A stretch of 15,564 nt of DNA from NCBI GenBank assembly GCA_964400655.1, contig CAYNVN010000097.1:1-15564 (forward strand), given 5' to 3'. The position numbers and the translations under genes were made by a program. Numbering within the stretch: the stretch's first letter is position 1; the number at the start of each line of letters is the position of its first letter. The stretch comes from B16-G9 sp964400655. Its GTDB lineage: Bacteria; Bacteroidota; Bacteroidia; Bacteroidales; F082. Positions 7,651 to 15,473 of the stretch are shown here, in pieces. The notes under the pieces were generated by a model. That model was not told the origin of the DNA. It searched no databases and was given only the letters and a program-made list of their open reading frames with translations.

Positions 7651-9837
7651 CTATTTCAAAAACAACAGCTCCCTGTATTTGGGCAGCGGCCAAATTTCGT
7701 CATCCACCAAAAGCTCCAGTTTATCAACGTGCGATCTGATTTTTTCAAAATAGGGTAAAACCGTATTTTTATAGGCATTGGCCTGTTCTTCAATCTCCCC
7801 AATCCGGTTGGCAACTTTCCGGGCCTCTACCATTTCGGCAACATACTCTTTAATGCTTGAAACATGATCCGATATTTCTTTTATCGTATTTAACTGGTTT
7901 CTCGACAGTTTAACAAATGTTTTTGAGTCGAGCACCTCTTTCAGACCCCGGGCATTCTCAATAAGCCTGTTTTGATACTGTATGGCCGTCGGTAAAATAT
8001 GATTTACCGCCAAATCGCCCATCACCCTCGATTGAATCTGTATCTTTTTGGTATAATTCTCCAGTTTAATTTCGTGACGGGCTTTTAACTCAACATAATT
8101 TAAAACATTGTGTTTGGTAAACAACTCAATCGATTTTTCCGACATAAAAGCCTTTATGGCCTCGGGGGTGGTTCGGTTGTTTGACAATCCTCTGCGTGCA
8201 GCCTCTTCTTCCCACTCCTTACTGTACGAATTTCCCTCAAACCTAATGGGTTTCGACTCCTTAATATATCTGCGTATTACATTGAAAATGGCATCATCTT
8301 TTTTCAGCCCTTTTGCAATCTCATTATCAACGTCAATTTTAAACTTTTGCAACTGTTCGGCAACAATGGTATTTAAAACAAACATCGGTTTTGCCGTGTT
8401 GGCCGTCGATCCCACAGCGCGGAACTCAAATTTATTACCGGTAAATGCAAAAGGCGATGTTCGGTTCCTGTCGGTATTATCAAGCAGGATTTCAGGAATT
8501 TTTGGAATATCCAACGATCCGGAACTGTGGCTGTTACCCAGCGATTTTTTTGAAGGCATTTTTTCGATGGTATCCAGCGTACGGCTTATTTGTTCGCCGA
8601 TAAAAACCGAAATAATGGCCGGAGGTGCTTCGTTGGCTCCAAGGCGCAAATCGTTGCCTTCCGATGCAATGCTTGCACGTAACAGCTCTTCGTAATCGTG
8701 AACCGCTTTCAGAATATTAACCATCACGGTAATAAAACGGAAGTTGTCCTTTTGGGTTTTTCCGGGCGAAAGAAGGTTAACACCGGTATCGGTTGCCAGC
8801 GACCAGTTATTATGCTTACCCGAACCGTTTACACCGGCATAAGGCTTTTCGTGCAACAACACTTTAAAATGGTGATGACGGGCAATTTTATCCAACAGGT
8901 GCATCAACAGCTGATTATGATCCACGGCAACGTTTATCTCTTCATAAACCGGCGCACATTCAAACTGCGACGGAGCCACTTCGTTATGGCGGGTTTTTAA
9001 CGGAATACCCAGTTTATGAGCCTCAATTTCCAGGTCTTTGATAAAAGCCAGCGCCCTTTCGTGAATGGTACCGAAATAGTGGTCGGAGAGTTGCTGGTCT
9101 TTTGCCGAAGAGTGGCCGAACACGGTTTTTCCCGTTAAAACCATATCGGGACGGGCCGCAAACAGTGCATCGTCCACCAAAAAATACTCCTGTTCCCAGC
9201 CAAGCGTTGCATAAACCTTGCCCACTTTTTTATCAAAATAATGACACAGCGCCCTTGCACTGTTGTCAAGAACCGTTAACGATTTTAACAGCGGTGTTTT
9301 ATAATCAAGCGATTCGCCGGTATAGGACACAAAAATGGTGGGAATACAAAGGGTGTTATCCATAATAAATGCAGGCGAAGTGGGATCCCAGGCGGTATAT
9401 CCCCTTGCTTCGAAAGTATTTCGAATACCTCCGCTCGGAAAACTTGAGGCATCGGGTTCCTGCTGTGTTAAAGCACTTCCCTGAAACTCTTCAATGGCAC
9501 GTCCGTTAGGCTCGGGCATAATAAAAGCATCATGTTTTTCGGCAGTGGCACCGGTTAAAGGGTGAAACCAGTGTGTATAATGGGTTGCCCCTTTCGACAA
9601 TGCCCATGCTTTCATGGCCGAGGCTATCTGATCAATAATTTTACGCTCGATACGAAGGCCTTTTTGAATGGCACTCATTACCACTTTGTAAGCTTCGTCG
9701 GTGAGATATTCACGCATGGTAGCCTGATTAAAAGCCATCGACCCGAAATAGTCAGAAACCTTTGTTGCCGGATAATTTACCTCCACAACGGGTCTGTTCA
9801 GTGTGTGCTCCAACGCAATAAACCTAAAATTCGCCAT
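7651..9837 (-). CDS. glnN: Glutamine synthetase type III
   Basis: A 728-residue GSIII enzyme that makes glutamine from glutamate and ammonia with ATP in the cytosol. Length and sequence match the Bacteroides GlnN group (about 729 residues), much longer than GSI or GSII. The GSIII N-terminal domain (starting MANFRFIALEHTLNRPVV, with the HWFHPLTGATAEKHDAF region at 89-105) precedes the catalytic domain. Visible motifs are GWEQEYF (213-219, metal-binding Glu), RHNEVAPSQFE (283-293), HEKPYAGVNGSGKHNNWS (329-346) and NRTSPFAFTGNKFEFRAVGS (458-477). A helical C-terminal extension completes it. The ATG lies 9 nt after the stop of the symporter gene, so the two are probably co-transcribed from 11325-11332. 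Regulation by nitrogen status is common for the family, but I see no specific operator. Confidence 0.97.
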   Translation of the reverse strand: MANFRFIALEHTLNRPVVEVNYPATKVSDYFGSMAFNQATMREYLTDEAYKVVMSAIQKGLRIERKIIDQIASAMKAWALSKGATHYTHWFHPLTGATAEKHDAFIMPEPNGRAIEEFQGSALTQQEPDASSFPSGGIRNTFEARGYTAWDPTSPAFIMDNTLCIPTIFVSYTGESLDYKTPLLKSLTVLDNSARALCHYFDKKVGKVYATLGWEQEYFLVDDALFAARPDMVLTGKTVFGHSSAKDQQLSDHYFGTIHERALAFIKDLEIEAHKLGIPLKTRHNEVAPSQFECAPVYEEINVAVDHNQLLMHLLDKIARHHHFKVLLHEKPYAGVNGSGKHNNWSLATDTGVNLLSPGKTQKDNFRFITVMVNILKAVHDYEELLRASIASEGNDLRLGANEAPPAIISVFIGEQISRTLDTIEKMPSKKSLGNSHSSGSLDIPKIPEILLDNTDRNRTSPFAFTGNKFEFRAVGSTANTAKPMFVLNTIVAEQLQKFKIDVDNEIAKGLKKDDAIFNVIRRYIKESKPIRFEGNSYSKEWEEEAARRGLSNNRTTPEAIKAFMSEKSIELFTKHNVLNYVELKARHEIKLENYTKKIQIQSRVMGDLAVNHILPTAIQYQNRLIENARGLKEVLDSKTFVKLSRNQLNTIKEISDHVSSIKEYVAEMVEARKVANRIGEIEEQANAYKNTVLPYFEKIRSHVDKLELLVDDEIWPLPKYRELLFLK

Positions 9838-9846
9838 AATTGTAAT

Positions 9847-11295
9847 TTATTTGTTTTTAATGATAAAGAGTAGTCCTGTAAATGTAATCAACCCGTTAAT
9901 CAACAACAGCTCAAAACCTATTTTGTATCCTCCGAACCAGTTAACGGCATTTATTTTAATAATGTACGACAACAACGGTGCAGCCACTGCCACTACCGGA
10001 ACCAGGTTATCTTTTACATTCCATTTTGTAAAAAGTCCAAAGGCATACAAACCCAACAGCGGCCCGTAAGTATAACCGGCAAAAGTAAACAGCTGCGCAA
10101 TCACCGATTCATCATTGATAACCTTAAACAGTATGATCACAAAAATAACGGTTACACTCATTAGGAGATGAACCTGCATCCTCTTTTTTTTCAACAAGTT
10201 TTCACGACCTTTATATTTTCTGTCGAGTTTTAAAATATCAATACTGAAGGAAGTTGTAAGTGCGGTTAAAGCACTGTCGGCACTGGAATAGGCCGCAGCA
10301 ATCAACCCTACGATAAAAACAACGCCCGCAACCACACCAAGGTTATTGATGGCAATTTCAGGAAAAACCAGATCGGCTTTTTCAGGCAGCGAAATACCGT
10401 TTTCGGCGGCATATAAAAACAGAACTGCTCCCAAAAAGAGGAATAATAAGTTAACGGGGACAAGTATCCAGCTCAGGGTGGTCATGTTTTTTTTGGCTTC
10501 CGGAAGATTACGGCAGCTAAGGTTTTTTTGCATCATGTCCTGATCCAGCCCCGTCATCACAATGGTAATAAACATTCCGCTTATAAACTGTTTCAGGAAA
10601 TATTTAGGATGCGACAGGTCGGTAATTATCATTTTTGAATAATCGCTGTTCCACACCTTTACAATAACATCGCCGATACCTTCCTGCATATGATGCAAAA
10701 TAATGCCCACCGTCAGCACCACCGCCAAAAGCATAAATGTTGTTTGCAGCGTATCGGTCCAAACAATGGTTTTAATGCCTCCTTTTAATGTATAAAGCTG
10801 AATCAGCAGCATAAAAAATACCACCGTAACCCAAAAGGGAATATGAAAATGATCAAACACAAAATATTGCAACACGGTAACCACCAGAAACATCCTGAAA
10901 GAGGCCCCTATCACCCTTGATATCAGAAAAAACGACGCACCGGTTATGTACGATTTGCTACCGAACCTTTTTTCGAGATAGGTGTAAATCGAAGTTAAAT
11001 TTAACCGGTAATACAAGGGAAGCAGCAGTGTGGTAATTACGGCATATCCGGCAACATATCCCAACACGATTATGAAATAGGTAAATCCGGTGCTGCCTAC
11101 CCAACCCGGAACGGATATGAAAGTCACCCCCGAAAGCGAAGCGCCAATCATTCCGTATGCTACCACATACCAGGGCGATTTCCGGTTCCCAATAAAAAAA
11201 CTTTCGTTATTTGCGTTGCGCGAAGTAACCCACGAAACACCAAAAAGCAGCAGGGTATAAATTAAAAAGGTTAAAAGTATGATGGTCGGGGTCAT
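9847..11295 (-). CDS. Sodium:solute symporter (SSS family), substrate unknown
   Basis: A 482-residue inner-membrane protein with about 13 hydrophobic helices beginning at residue 4, as in PutP/SGLT-type symporters. Family landmarks are SFFIGNRKSPWY (31-42), the GASLSGVTFISVPGWVG region of helix 1 (51-67, Na+ site residues), GGIKTIVWTDTLQ (171-183, the SSS signature), the GLDQDMMQKNLSCRNLPEAKK segment and AAYSSADSALTAL (Ser-rich Na2 site in helix 8). Transport would be Na+-driven uptake. The substrate cannot be read from sequence; sugar, amino acid, sialic acid or another nitrogen-containing solute are all possible. The gene lies 9 bp before glnN with a good -7 box just upstream, suggesting an operon that links uptake to nitrogen assimilation; that link is inference. 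Spacing to gmhB upstream is about 89 bp. Confidence 0.92.
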   Translation of the reverse strand: MTPTIILLTFLIYTLLLFGVSWVTSRNANNESFFIGNRKSPWYVVAYGMIGASLSGVTFISVPGWVGSTGFTYFIIVLGYVAGYAVITTLLLPLYYRLNLTSIYTYLEKRFGSKSYITGASFFLISRVIGASFRMFLVVTVLQYFVFDHFHIPFWVTVVFFMLLIQLYTLKGGIKTIVWTDTLQTTFMLLAVVLTVGIILHHMQEGIGDVIVKVWNSDYSKMIITDLSHPKYFLKQFISGMFITIVMTGLDQDMMQKNLSCRNLPEAKKNMTTLSWILVPVNLLFLFLGAVLFLYAAENGISLPEKADLVFPEIAINNLGVVAGVVFIVGLIAAAYSSADSALTALTTSFSIDILKLDRKYKGRENLLKKKRMQVHLLMSVTVIFVIILFKVINDESVIAQLFTFAGYTYGPLLGLYAFGLFTKWNVKDNLVPVVAVAAPLLSYIIKINAVNWFGGYKIGFELLLINGLITFTGLLFIIKNK

Positions 11296-11324
11296 AAATA
11301 ATATTCAATATTTTTATTATGCTG

Positions 11325-11332
11325 CAAATCTA
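11325..11332 (-). promoter_or_regulatory. Probable promoter (-7 box) of the symporter–glnN unit
   Basis: The minus strand reads TAGATTTG here, an exact TAnnTTTG match. It lies about 30 nt upstream of the symporter ATG and would give a leader of roughly 20 nt. The -33 element is less clear: a GTTT lies about 16 nt further upstream and a TTGTTG closer in, neither at the ideal 19-21 nt spacing. No strong terminator for gmhB was seen in the same gap. Confidence 0.45.
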
Positions 11333-11384
11333 ATTATTGACAACAATTAAACACCATTACCTTTACTAAGTTATTAAGAATTAA

Positions 11385-11927
11385 TTACCGGTTCGCAACA
11401 GCATCGGCAAAACTTTTCAAACTGCTAAAACAAACGTTTGCGGTTTTATTTTCGTTACCTATAAAAACGGTAAACATGCCTGCATTATTTCCAAAATCGA
11501 TATCGCTTTGCGAATCACCAACCATTATGCTTTTGGACGCATCTATTTCAGGAAAATCGGTTTTGGCTTTGTTGAACATGGCTATGGAAGGTTTACGGCA
11601 ATTGCCGGGTTTATCTTTAAGATCGGTACAGTAATAAACGGCATCAATCCTGCCACCGGCTCTTTTAACAGCGGTTTTCATATTTTCATGAATCGTGTTC
11701 AGCTGCTTTTCGGTCATACGGCCTTTTCCAACACCCTGCTGGTTGGTAACGACAATTATTCTGTCAAATATTCCGGACAAGATTTTCAAACTTTCGGTTA
11801 CGCCGGGCAAAAACTCAAACTCCGCCCAATTTTTGACATAGTCATCCACCAAACGTTTATTGATAACCCCGTCCCTGTCGAGGAACAGTGTTTGGATATT
11901 GTTTATTTGCTTAAAAAAATGTGACAT
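11385..11927 (-). CDS. gmhB: D-glycero-D-manno-heptose-1,7-bisphosphate 7-phosphatase (HAD family)
   Basis: A HAD-IIIA phosphatase of 180 residues that removes the 7-phosphate from heptose 1,7-bisphosphate. Motif I is FLDRDGVIN (D17 nucleophile, D19 acid/base), motif II VVTNQQGVGKG (T61), motif III lysine is in CRKPS (K112) and motif IV is VGDSQSDI (D138, D142). The family zinc loop is normally C-x-H…C-x-C; here only C100 and C110 remain (CTDLKDKPGNC). I chose the ATG at 11927-11925 over the upstream one at 11966. It forms a TAATG junction sharing one base with the gmhA stop, and the 13 extra residues would lie within gmhA and match nothing in the family. Next to hddA/hddC, the substrate should be the alpha anomer. 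As I recall, a Bacteroides GmhB is reported to prefer that anomer. Confidence 0.92.
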   Translation of the reverse strand: MSHFFKQINNIQTLFLDRDGVINKRLVDDYVKNWAEFEFLPGVTESLKILSGIFDRIIVVTNQQGVGKGRMTEKQLNTIHENMKTAVKRAGGRIDAVYYCTDLKDKPGNCRKPSIAMFNKAKTDFPEIDASKSIMVGDSQSDIDFGNNAGMFTVFIGNENKTANVCFSSLKSFADAVANR

Positions 11928-12502
11928 TACCCGCGGGGAAATAATTCCGACTCGATGATCTCGCAAATGATATGACCGATTAAAATGTGTGCTTCCTGTA
12001 TGCGTGGCGTATCGGTTGACGGTACTTTAATACAAAGATCGGCCAGCGAATTCATTTCACCGCCGCTTTCGCCCGTAAAGGCAACGGTTTTCATCCCAAG
12101 CTCTTTTGCCTGCCGCAGGGCATTTACCACATTGGCCGAATTTCCCGAAGTACTGATACCAAACAACACATCTCCTTTTCTGCCCGATCCTTTAATCATT
12201 CTGGCATATACCTCATGGTACGAATAATCGTTGGCCACTGCTGTAAGAAACGAGGTGTTAACATGTAGGGCTTCGGCAAAAAGCGGGTCGCGGTCGTAAT
12301 AAAACCTGCCCGAAAGTTCGGCGGCAAGGTGCTGGGCATCGGCGGCACTGCCACCGTTACCGCAAAACAATACTTTTCCGTTGTTCCGGTAGGTTTCAAT
12401 GCAAAATTCCGCCGCTTCCCACATTTGGGCGTGGAGACCAACATCTTCCAATATTTTCTGTTTCACCGATATGGAACCGGCTATTACCTTTTCTATGTCC
12501 AT
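11927..12502 (-). CDS. gmhA: Sedoheptulose 7-phosphate isomerase
   Basis: A 191-residue SIS-domain enzyme that turns sedoheptulose 7-phosphate into D-glycero-D-manno-heptose 7-phosphate, the first committed step of heptose activation. The phosphate-binding FCGNGGSAADAQHLAAEL stretch (46-63), STSGNS (117-122) and DTPRIQEAHILIGH (164-177) are all present. H58, E62, Q169 and H177 keep the spacing of the E. coli GmhA metal and catalytic residues (H61, E65, Q172, H180), so the active site looks complete. A DnaA-initiator-associating protein (DiaA) is the main alternative SIS relative, but the heptose neighbours and the Zn ligands favour GmhA. The stop shares one base with the gmhB ATG. Upstream, 86 bp separate it from hddC, with a possible internal promoter. 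Confidence 0.95.
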   Translation of the reverse strand: MDIEKVIAGSISVKQKILEDVGLHAQMWEAAEFCIETYRNNGKVLFCGNGGSAADAQHLAAELSGRFYYDRDPLFAEALHVNTSFLTAVANDYSYHEVYARMIKGSGRKGDVLFGISTSGNSANVVNALRQAKELGMKTVAFTGESGGEMNSLADLCIKVPSTDTPRIQEAHILIGHIICEIIESELFPRG

Positions 12503-12520
12503 GGTTTTAATTTAAAAAGT

Positions 12521-12528
12521 CAAAAATA
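12521..12528 (-). promoter_or_regulatory. Possible internal promoter (-7 box) before gmhA
   Basis: The minus strand reads TATTTTTG, an exact TAnnTTTG match, 18 nt upstream of the gmhA ATG inside the only sizeable gap (12503-12588) of the heptose operon. No TTTG lies 19-21 nt upstream; the nearest is 35 nt away. It may therefore be weak or coincidental in AT-rich DNA. Confidence 0.3.
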
Positions 12529-12588
12529 GAGAAAATAATCACGTCCCTGTTTTTCATTTAAAACAAAGCCGTGTAAAGGGGTTAAAAC

Positions 12589-13299
12589 TTAAAAAAGAAC
12601 CCGAAAGTCATTTTTGGCTTGCAGATAGTCGTCAGGTATTCCGATATCAATAAAATAATGATTGCAAGGTTTTCCGAAAAAATTCCCTTCAAGATATTTT
12701 TTTTCAAAAAAATCTTTTTCAACGGAAAACTTTTGAGGAAAACCAAATCGACCAAAAAAGGTTTTATCAATTAAATAAACGCCGCCATTAATATAACCCC
12801 TGCCTTTTGTACTGTTCTTTTCTTCAAAACCAATAATTCTGCCGTCGTCATTCATCTTAACGCTACCGTAACGGCTTACATCATCCACCTCTCTAACTAC
12901 CAAGGTAAAATCGGCATTATTTTTCCTGTGAAAAGCACCAATCTCTTTTATATCGACCATAAACATCGTATCTCCGTTGGCAACCAGCACCACGTTTGTA
13001 TCGGTTAATTTTAACGATTGTTTTATTGCGCCACCTGTACCCAACGGAGAATCTTCGATGGCATAACTTATGCGAACGCCTAAATAATTATCGGAAAAAT
13101 AATCGCTTATTATACGATGCAAATAACCAACCGAAAGCACAACATGCTCAACACCCTGACGGGCATAATGTAAAATAAGATAATGCAGAAACGGCTTACC
13201 GTTAATATCCGCCATTGGCTTGGGAACATCTTTAACCACACTTTGTAAACGGGTACCAAATCCACCTGCAAGAAACACCGCCTCTTTAACAGCATTCAT
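12589..13299 (-). CDS. hddC: D-glycero-alpha-D-manno-heptose 1-phosphate guanylyltransferase
   Basis: A 236-residue nucleotidyltransferase with the signature LAGGFGTRL (10-18) and PKPM (26-29), where Lys contacts the phosphates. LGTGGAI (86-92) and the metal-binding NGD (108-110) follow, then the sugar-binding part with NGGVYLID (171-178). In the heptose pathway this enzyme joins GTP and heptose 1-phosphate to give GDP-D-glycero-alpha-D-manno-heptose. The fold alone would also fit mannose-1-phosphate guanylyltransferase or another sugar-nucleotide synthase. The position one nucleotide after hddA and upstream of gmhA/gmhB decides the call. The coding region near 12697-12711 contains A8 and T7 runs that encode a Phe/Lys-rich stretch. 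The frame is intact. Confidence 0.88.
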   Translation of the reverse strand: MNAVKEAVFLAGGFGTRLQSVVKDVPKPMADINGKPFLHYLILHYARQGVEHVVLSVGYLHRIISDYFSDNYLGVRISYAIEDSPLGTGGAIKQSLKLTDTNVVLVANGDTMFMVDIKEIGAFHRKNNADFTLVVREVDDVSRYGSVKMNDDGRIIGFEEKNSTKGRGYINGGVYLIDKTFFGRFGFPQKFSVEKDFFEKKYLEGNFFGKPCNHYFIDIGIPDDYLQAKNDFRVLF

Positions 13300-13300
13300 A

Positions 13301-14323
13301 TTAAAACCTCCAGGTAGTTAATCCTTTTTTAGTAAATTCAAACGGCAAAACATAACCACCCAGTTCCTCCAATGCTTTTTTAACGGTAAACCGTCCATTG
13401 CCCGGGCAATAAAAAAACATAAAACCTCCGCCACCTGCACCCGATATCTTACCTCCGGTAGCACCGTTTTTCATGGCTACTTTATAATACTTATCAATAA
13501 CCGGATTGGTAATACCGGAAGCCATCTTTTTCTTGTTTTCCCATCCGAAGTTCAGTATTCGTCCAATTTCACTTAAATCTCCTTTAAGTATCGCCTCTTT
13601 CATCATAACCGATTGCTTTTTCAGGTTATGAGTTGCCTGAACCGAAGACTCTTCATTTGACTTAACATTTTTCATCTGAGTTTCAATAATATCGGATGAA
13701 AAACGGCTTGTTTGCGTATAATAAAGCACCATATTATACGAAAGCTCATTAAGCACTTCGCTCCTGATACGCAACGGATTAACTATTACTTTATTTTCAT
13801 CATAGAACTCCATAAAATTAACACCGCCAAAAGTAGCCGCATATTGATCCTGTTTTCCTCCTGCCATTTTAAGGTCAACTCTTTCAATTTCCCACGCAAG
13901 TTTAGCAATGTCGTACTCTCCCAATGGAAGCTGCAACCATTCTACAAAGGCACCTAAAATTGCAACCACTAACGTTGATGACGAACCGAGCCCCGAGCCG
14001 GGAGGAGCATCCACATATGTTGTTAATTTAAACGACATGGCATTTCCCGTATAATCTTTTACCAAACGGTTATAAATTCCTTTTGCCAGGTCAAGTTTGC
14101 CGTTGACGGGTAAAGTTTTTGTTGAATCAAGTATAACCTTTTCTTTTCTGTCAACAGCATCAATTACAATCTTCCCGTCATCAGTCGGTTCAATTGTTGC
14201 GTACGCATACAGGTTAATGGTAGCATTTAAAATAGCACCGCCGTACAAGTCGGAATAAGGAGCAACATCGGTTCCTCCTCCGGCCAGTCCGATTCTTAAC
14301 GGGGCTTTACTTCGTATTATCAT
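13301..14323 (-). CDS. hddA: D-glycero-alpha-D-manno-heptose 7-phosphate kinase (GHMP family)
   Basis: A 340-residue GHMP kinase that phosphorylates C1 of D-glycero-alpha-D-manno-heptose 7-phosphate. GHMP motif 1 is APLRIGLAGGGTD (7-19), the ATP loop is PPGSGLGSSS (107-116), and motif 3 is GGKISGAGGGGFMFFY (290-305). GGKQDQYAA (155-163) carries the catalytic Asp region. This family, not the PfkB-type HldE, defines the GDP-heptose branch. The related fucokinase/galactokinase-like sugar kinases share the fold, but gene order with hddC, gmhA and gmhB makes HddA the best fit. The start overlaps the preceding glycosyltransferase by 17 nt, and MIIRSKAPLRIG is the normal N-terminus, so the overlap is probably real. 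It stops 1 nt before the hddC ATG. Confidence 0.93.
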   Translation of the reverse strand: MIIRSKAPLRIGLAGGGTDVAPYSDLYGGAILNATINLYAYATIEPTDDGKIVIDAVDRKEKVILDSTKTLPVNGKLDLAKGIYNRLVKDYTGNAMSFKLTTYVDAPPGSGLGSSSTLVVAILGAFVEWLQLPLGEYDIAKLAWEIERVDLKMAGGKQDQYAATFGGVNFMEFYDENKVIVNPLRIRSEVLNELSYNMVLYYTQTSRFSSDIIETQMKNVKSNEESSVQATHNLKKQSVMMKEAILKGDLSEIGRILNFGWENKKKMASGITNPVIDKYYKVAMKNGATGGKISGAGGGGFMFFYCPGNGRFTVKKALEELGGYVLPFEFTKKGLTTWRF

Positions 14324-15473
14324 AATTCTGTTTCTTTTGGGTCATCTCCGCTACACTGTCAATTGCTGCAAGCATATTATCCCAGCTATATTTAAACTTA
14401 ATCTTTCTTACATTTTTTTCAAACATATCGCCTTTGTTACCACGATAAAACCTGATTATTGCATCCTGAATTTCATTTACATCCGGTTCCGTAACAAATC
14501 CCACCTCGTTATCAGGAACAATCTCTGCCAATCCACCCACATTGGTTGTAATAATAGGTTTTTCAAAATGATAGGCAATTTGTGTTACGCCACTCTGGGT
14601 TGCATCTTTATAAGGCTGAACCACCACATCGCAGGCATTAAAATAGAGTGCAACTTTGCTGTCGGGGATAAAATCATTTGACATTATTACAACATCTCCC
14701 AGCCCGTGCTTTTCAATTAATTCAAAATAGGGTTTTGAGTCGGTATAAAATTCACCTGCCACCAACAGTTTAATTTTGTTGGATTTAATGTATTCATGGT
14801 CCATTGCCTGCAATAAAATATCCAATCCTTTATAATCTCTTATGAAACCAAAAAACAACATATATTTATATTCATGTTCAAGCCCCAGCTTTTTCTTTGC
14901 CGTTGATTTATCGGTTATGGTTCCGTAATGATCATATAAAGGATGGGGGCAAAACATTTTGGGTTTCTCTTTATCAAACAAGTCCAGCTCACCCAAAACG
15001 GCTTTCGACATGGTTACAAAACCATCTACACTATTTACCCAGTAAGAAGCAAGTTGTTTATCACCCGGCCGTTTCTCATGCGGTATAATATTGTCAATAA
15101 TCGAAATAACTTTAGAGTGACCGTTTTTACGGATAATCCTGGCAATTTTTCCCAGGGAGGGTGCTACAAACGGAATCCAAAACTTAATAATGACCAGATC
15201 GGGTTTTTTATTTTTTATTTCATTACCTGTTTTAAACCAGGTAACAGGATTTACCGTATTTATTTTAACATTTATTTTTAAGTCATTTGGAGCAGGTTCG
15301 GATGAATATTGTGTTTTTCCGGGAAACAATATTGCCGGATATTGGAGGCTAAATGTATAAATTTCAACCTCATCGCCAATAGAGGCATATTGTCTGGCTA
15401 TTCTTTCGTTAAAAGCTGACAGCCCCCCCCGTAACGGCCAGGCGGAGCCTATAATTACTATTTTTCTGCCCAT
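14307..15473 (-). CDS. GT4-family glycosyltransferase
   Basis: A 388-residue GT-B retaining glycosyltransferase. The N-terminal Rossmann domain starts KIVIIGSAWPLRGGLSAFNE (4-23), with the glycine-rich donor loop at residues 14-18. The C-terminal domain shows FFGFIRDYKGLDIL (207-220) and PYKDATQSGVTQIAYHFEKP (287-306), then GGLAE (313-317), the GT4 donor-binding region. The first acidic residue of the usual EX7E motif appears as D290. There is no signal peptide or membrane helix, so it is cytosolic, probably peripheral to the membrane. Being first in the GDP-heptose gene run, it may add the heptose or a neighbouring sugar to a surface glycan; donor and acceptor are unknown. Codons 15-17 hold an uninterrupted G8 tract (15423-15430). 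It overlaps the upstream gene by 16 nt and hddA by 17 nt. Confidence 0.9.
   Translation of the reverse strand: MGRKIVIIGSAWPLRGGLSAFNERIARQYASIGDEVEIYTFSLQYPAILFPGKTQYSSEPAPNDLKINVKINTVNPVTWFKTGNEIKNKKPDLVIIKFWIPFVAPSLGKIARIIRKNGHSKVISIIDNIIPHEKRPGDKQLASYWVNSVDGFVTMSKAVLGELDLFDKEKPKMFCPHPLYDHYGTITDKSTAKKKLGLEHEYKYMLFFGFIRDYKGLDILLQAMDHEYIKSNKIKLLVAGEFYTDSKPYFELIEKHGLGDVVIMSNDFIPDSKVALYFNACDVVVQPYKDATQSGVTQIAYHFEKPIITTNVGGLAEIVPDNEVGFVTEPDVNEIQDAIIRFYRGNKGDMFEKNVRKIKFKYSWDNMLAAIDSVAEMTQKKQNYDNTK

Noticed and set aside
8108..8695. A 195-codon plus-strand open frame opposite glnN.
   Set aside because: Antisense shadow of a strongly conserved gene; the translation shows no domain or plausible start context.
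11928..11966. Upstream ATG at 11966 that would extend gmhB by 13 residues into gmhA.
   Set aside because: The extra residues lie within gmhA and do not resemble the HAD N-terminus. The ATG at 11927 makes a classic TAATG junction with the gmhA stop.
12697..12711. A8 and T7 runs within hddC as possible slippage or phase-variation sites.
   Set aside because: Such A/T runs are common in an AT-rich genome and here encode ordinary Lys and Phe codons in an intact frame. Less suggestive than the G8 run.
12589..14323. Reading hddA/hddC as part of an ADP-heptose (LPS core) pathway.
   Set aside because: The kinase is GHMP type, not PfkB/HldE type, and the nucleotidyltransferase is RmlA/ManC-like, not the HldE cytidylyltransferase-like domain. 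The GDP branch fits better.
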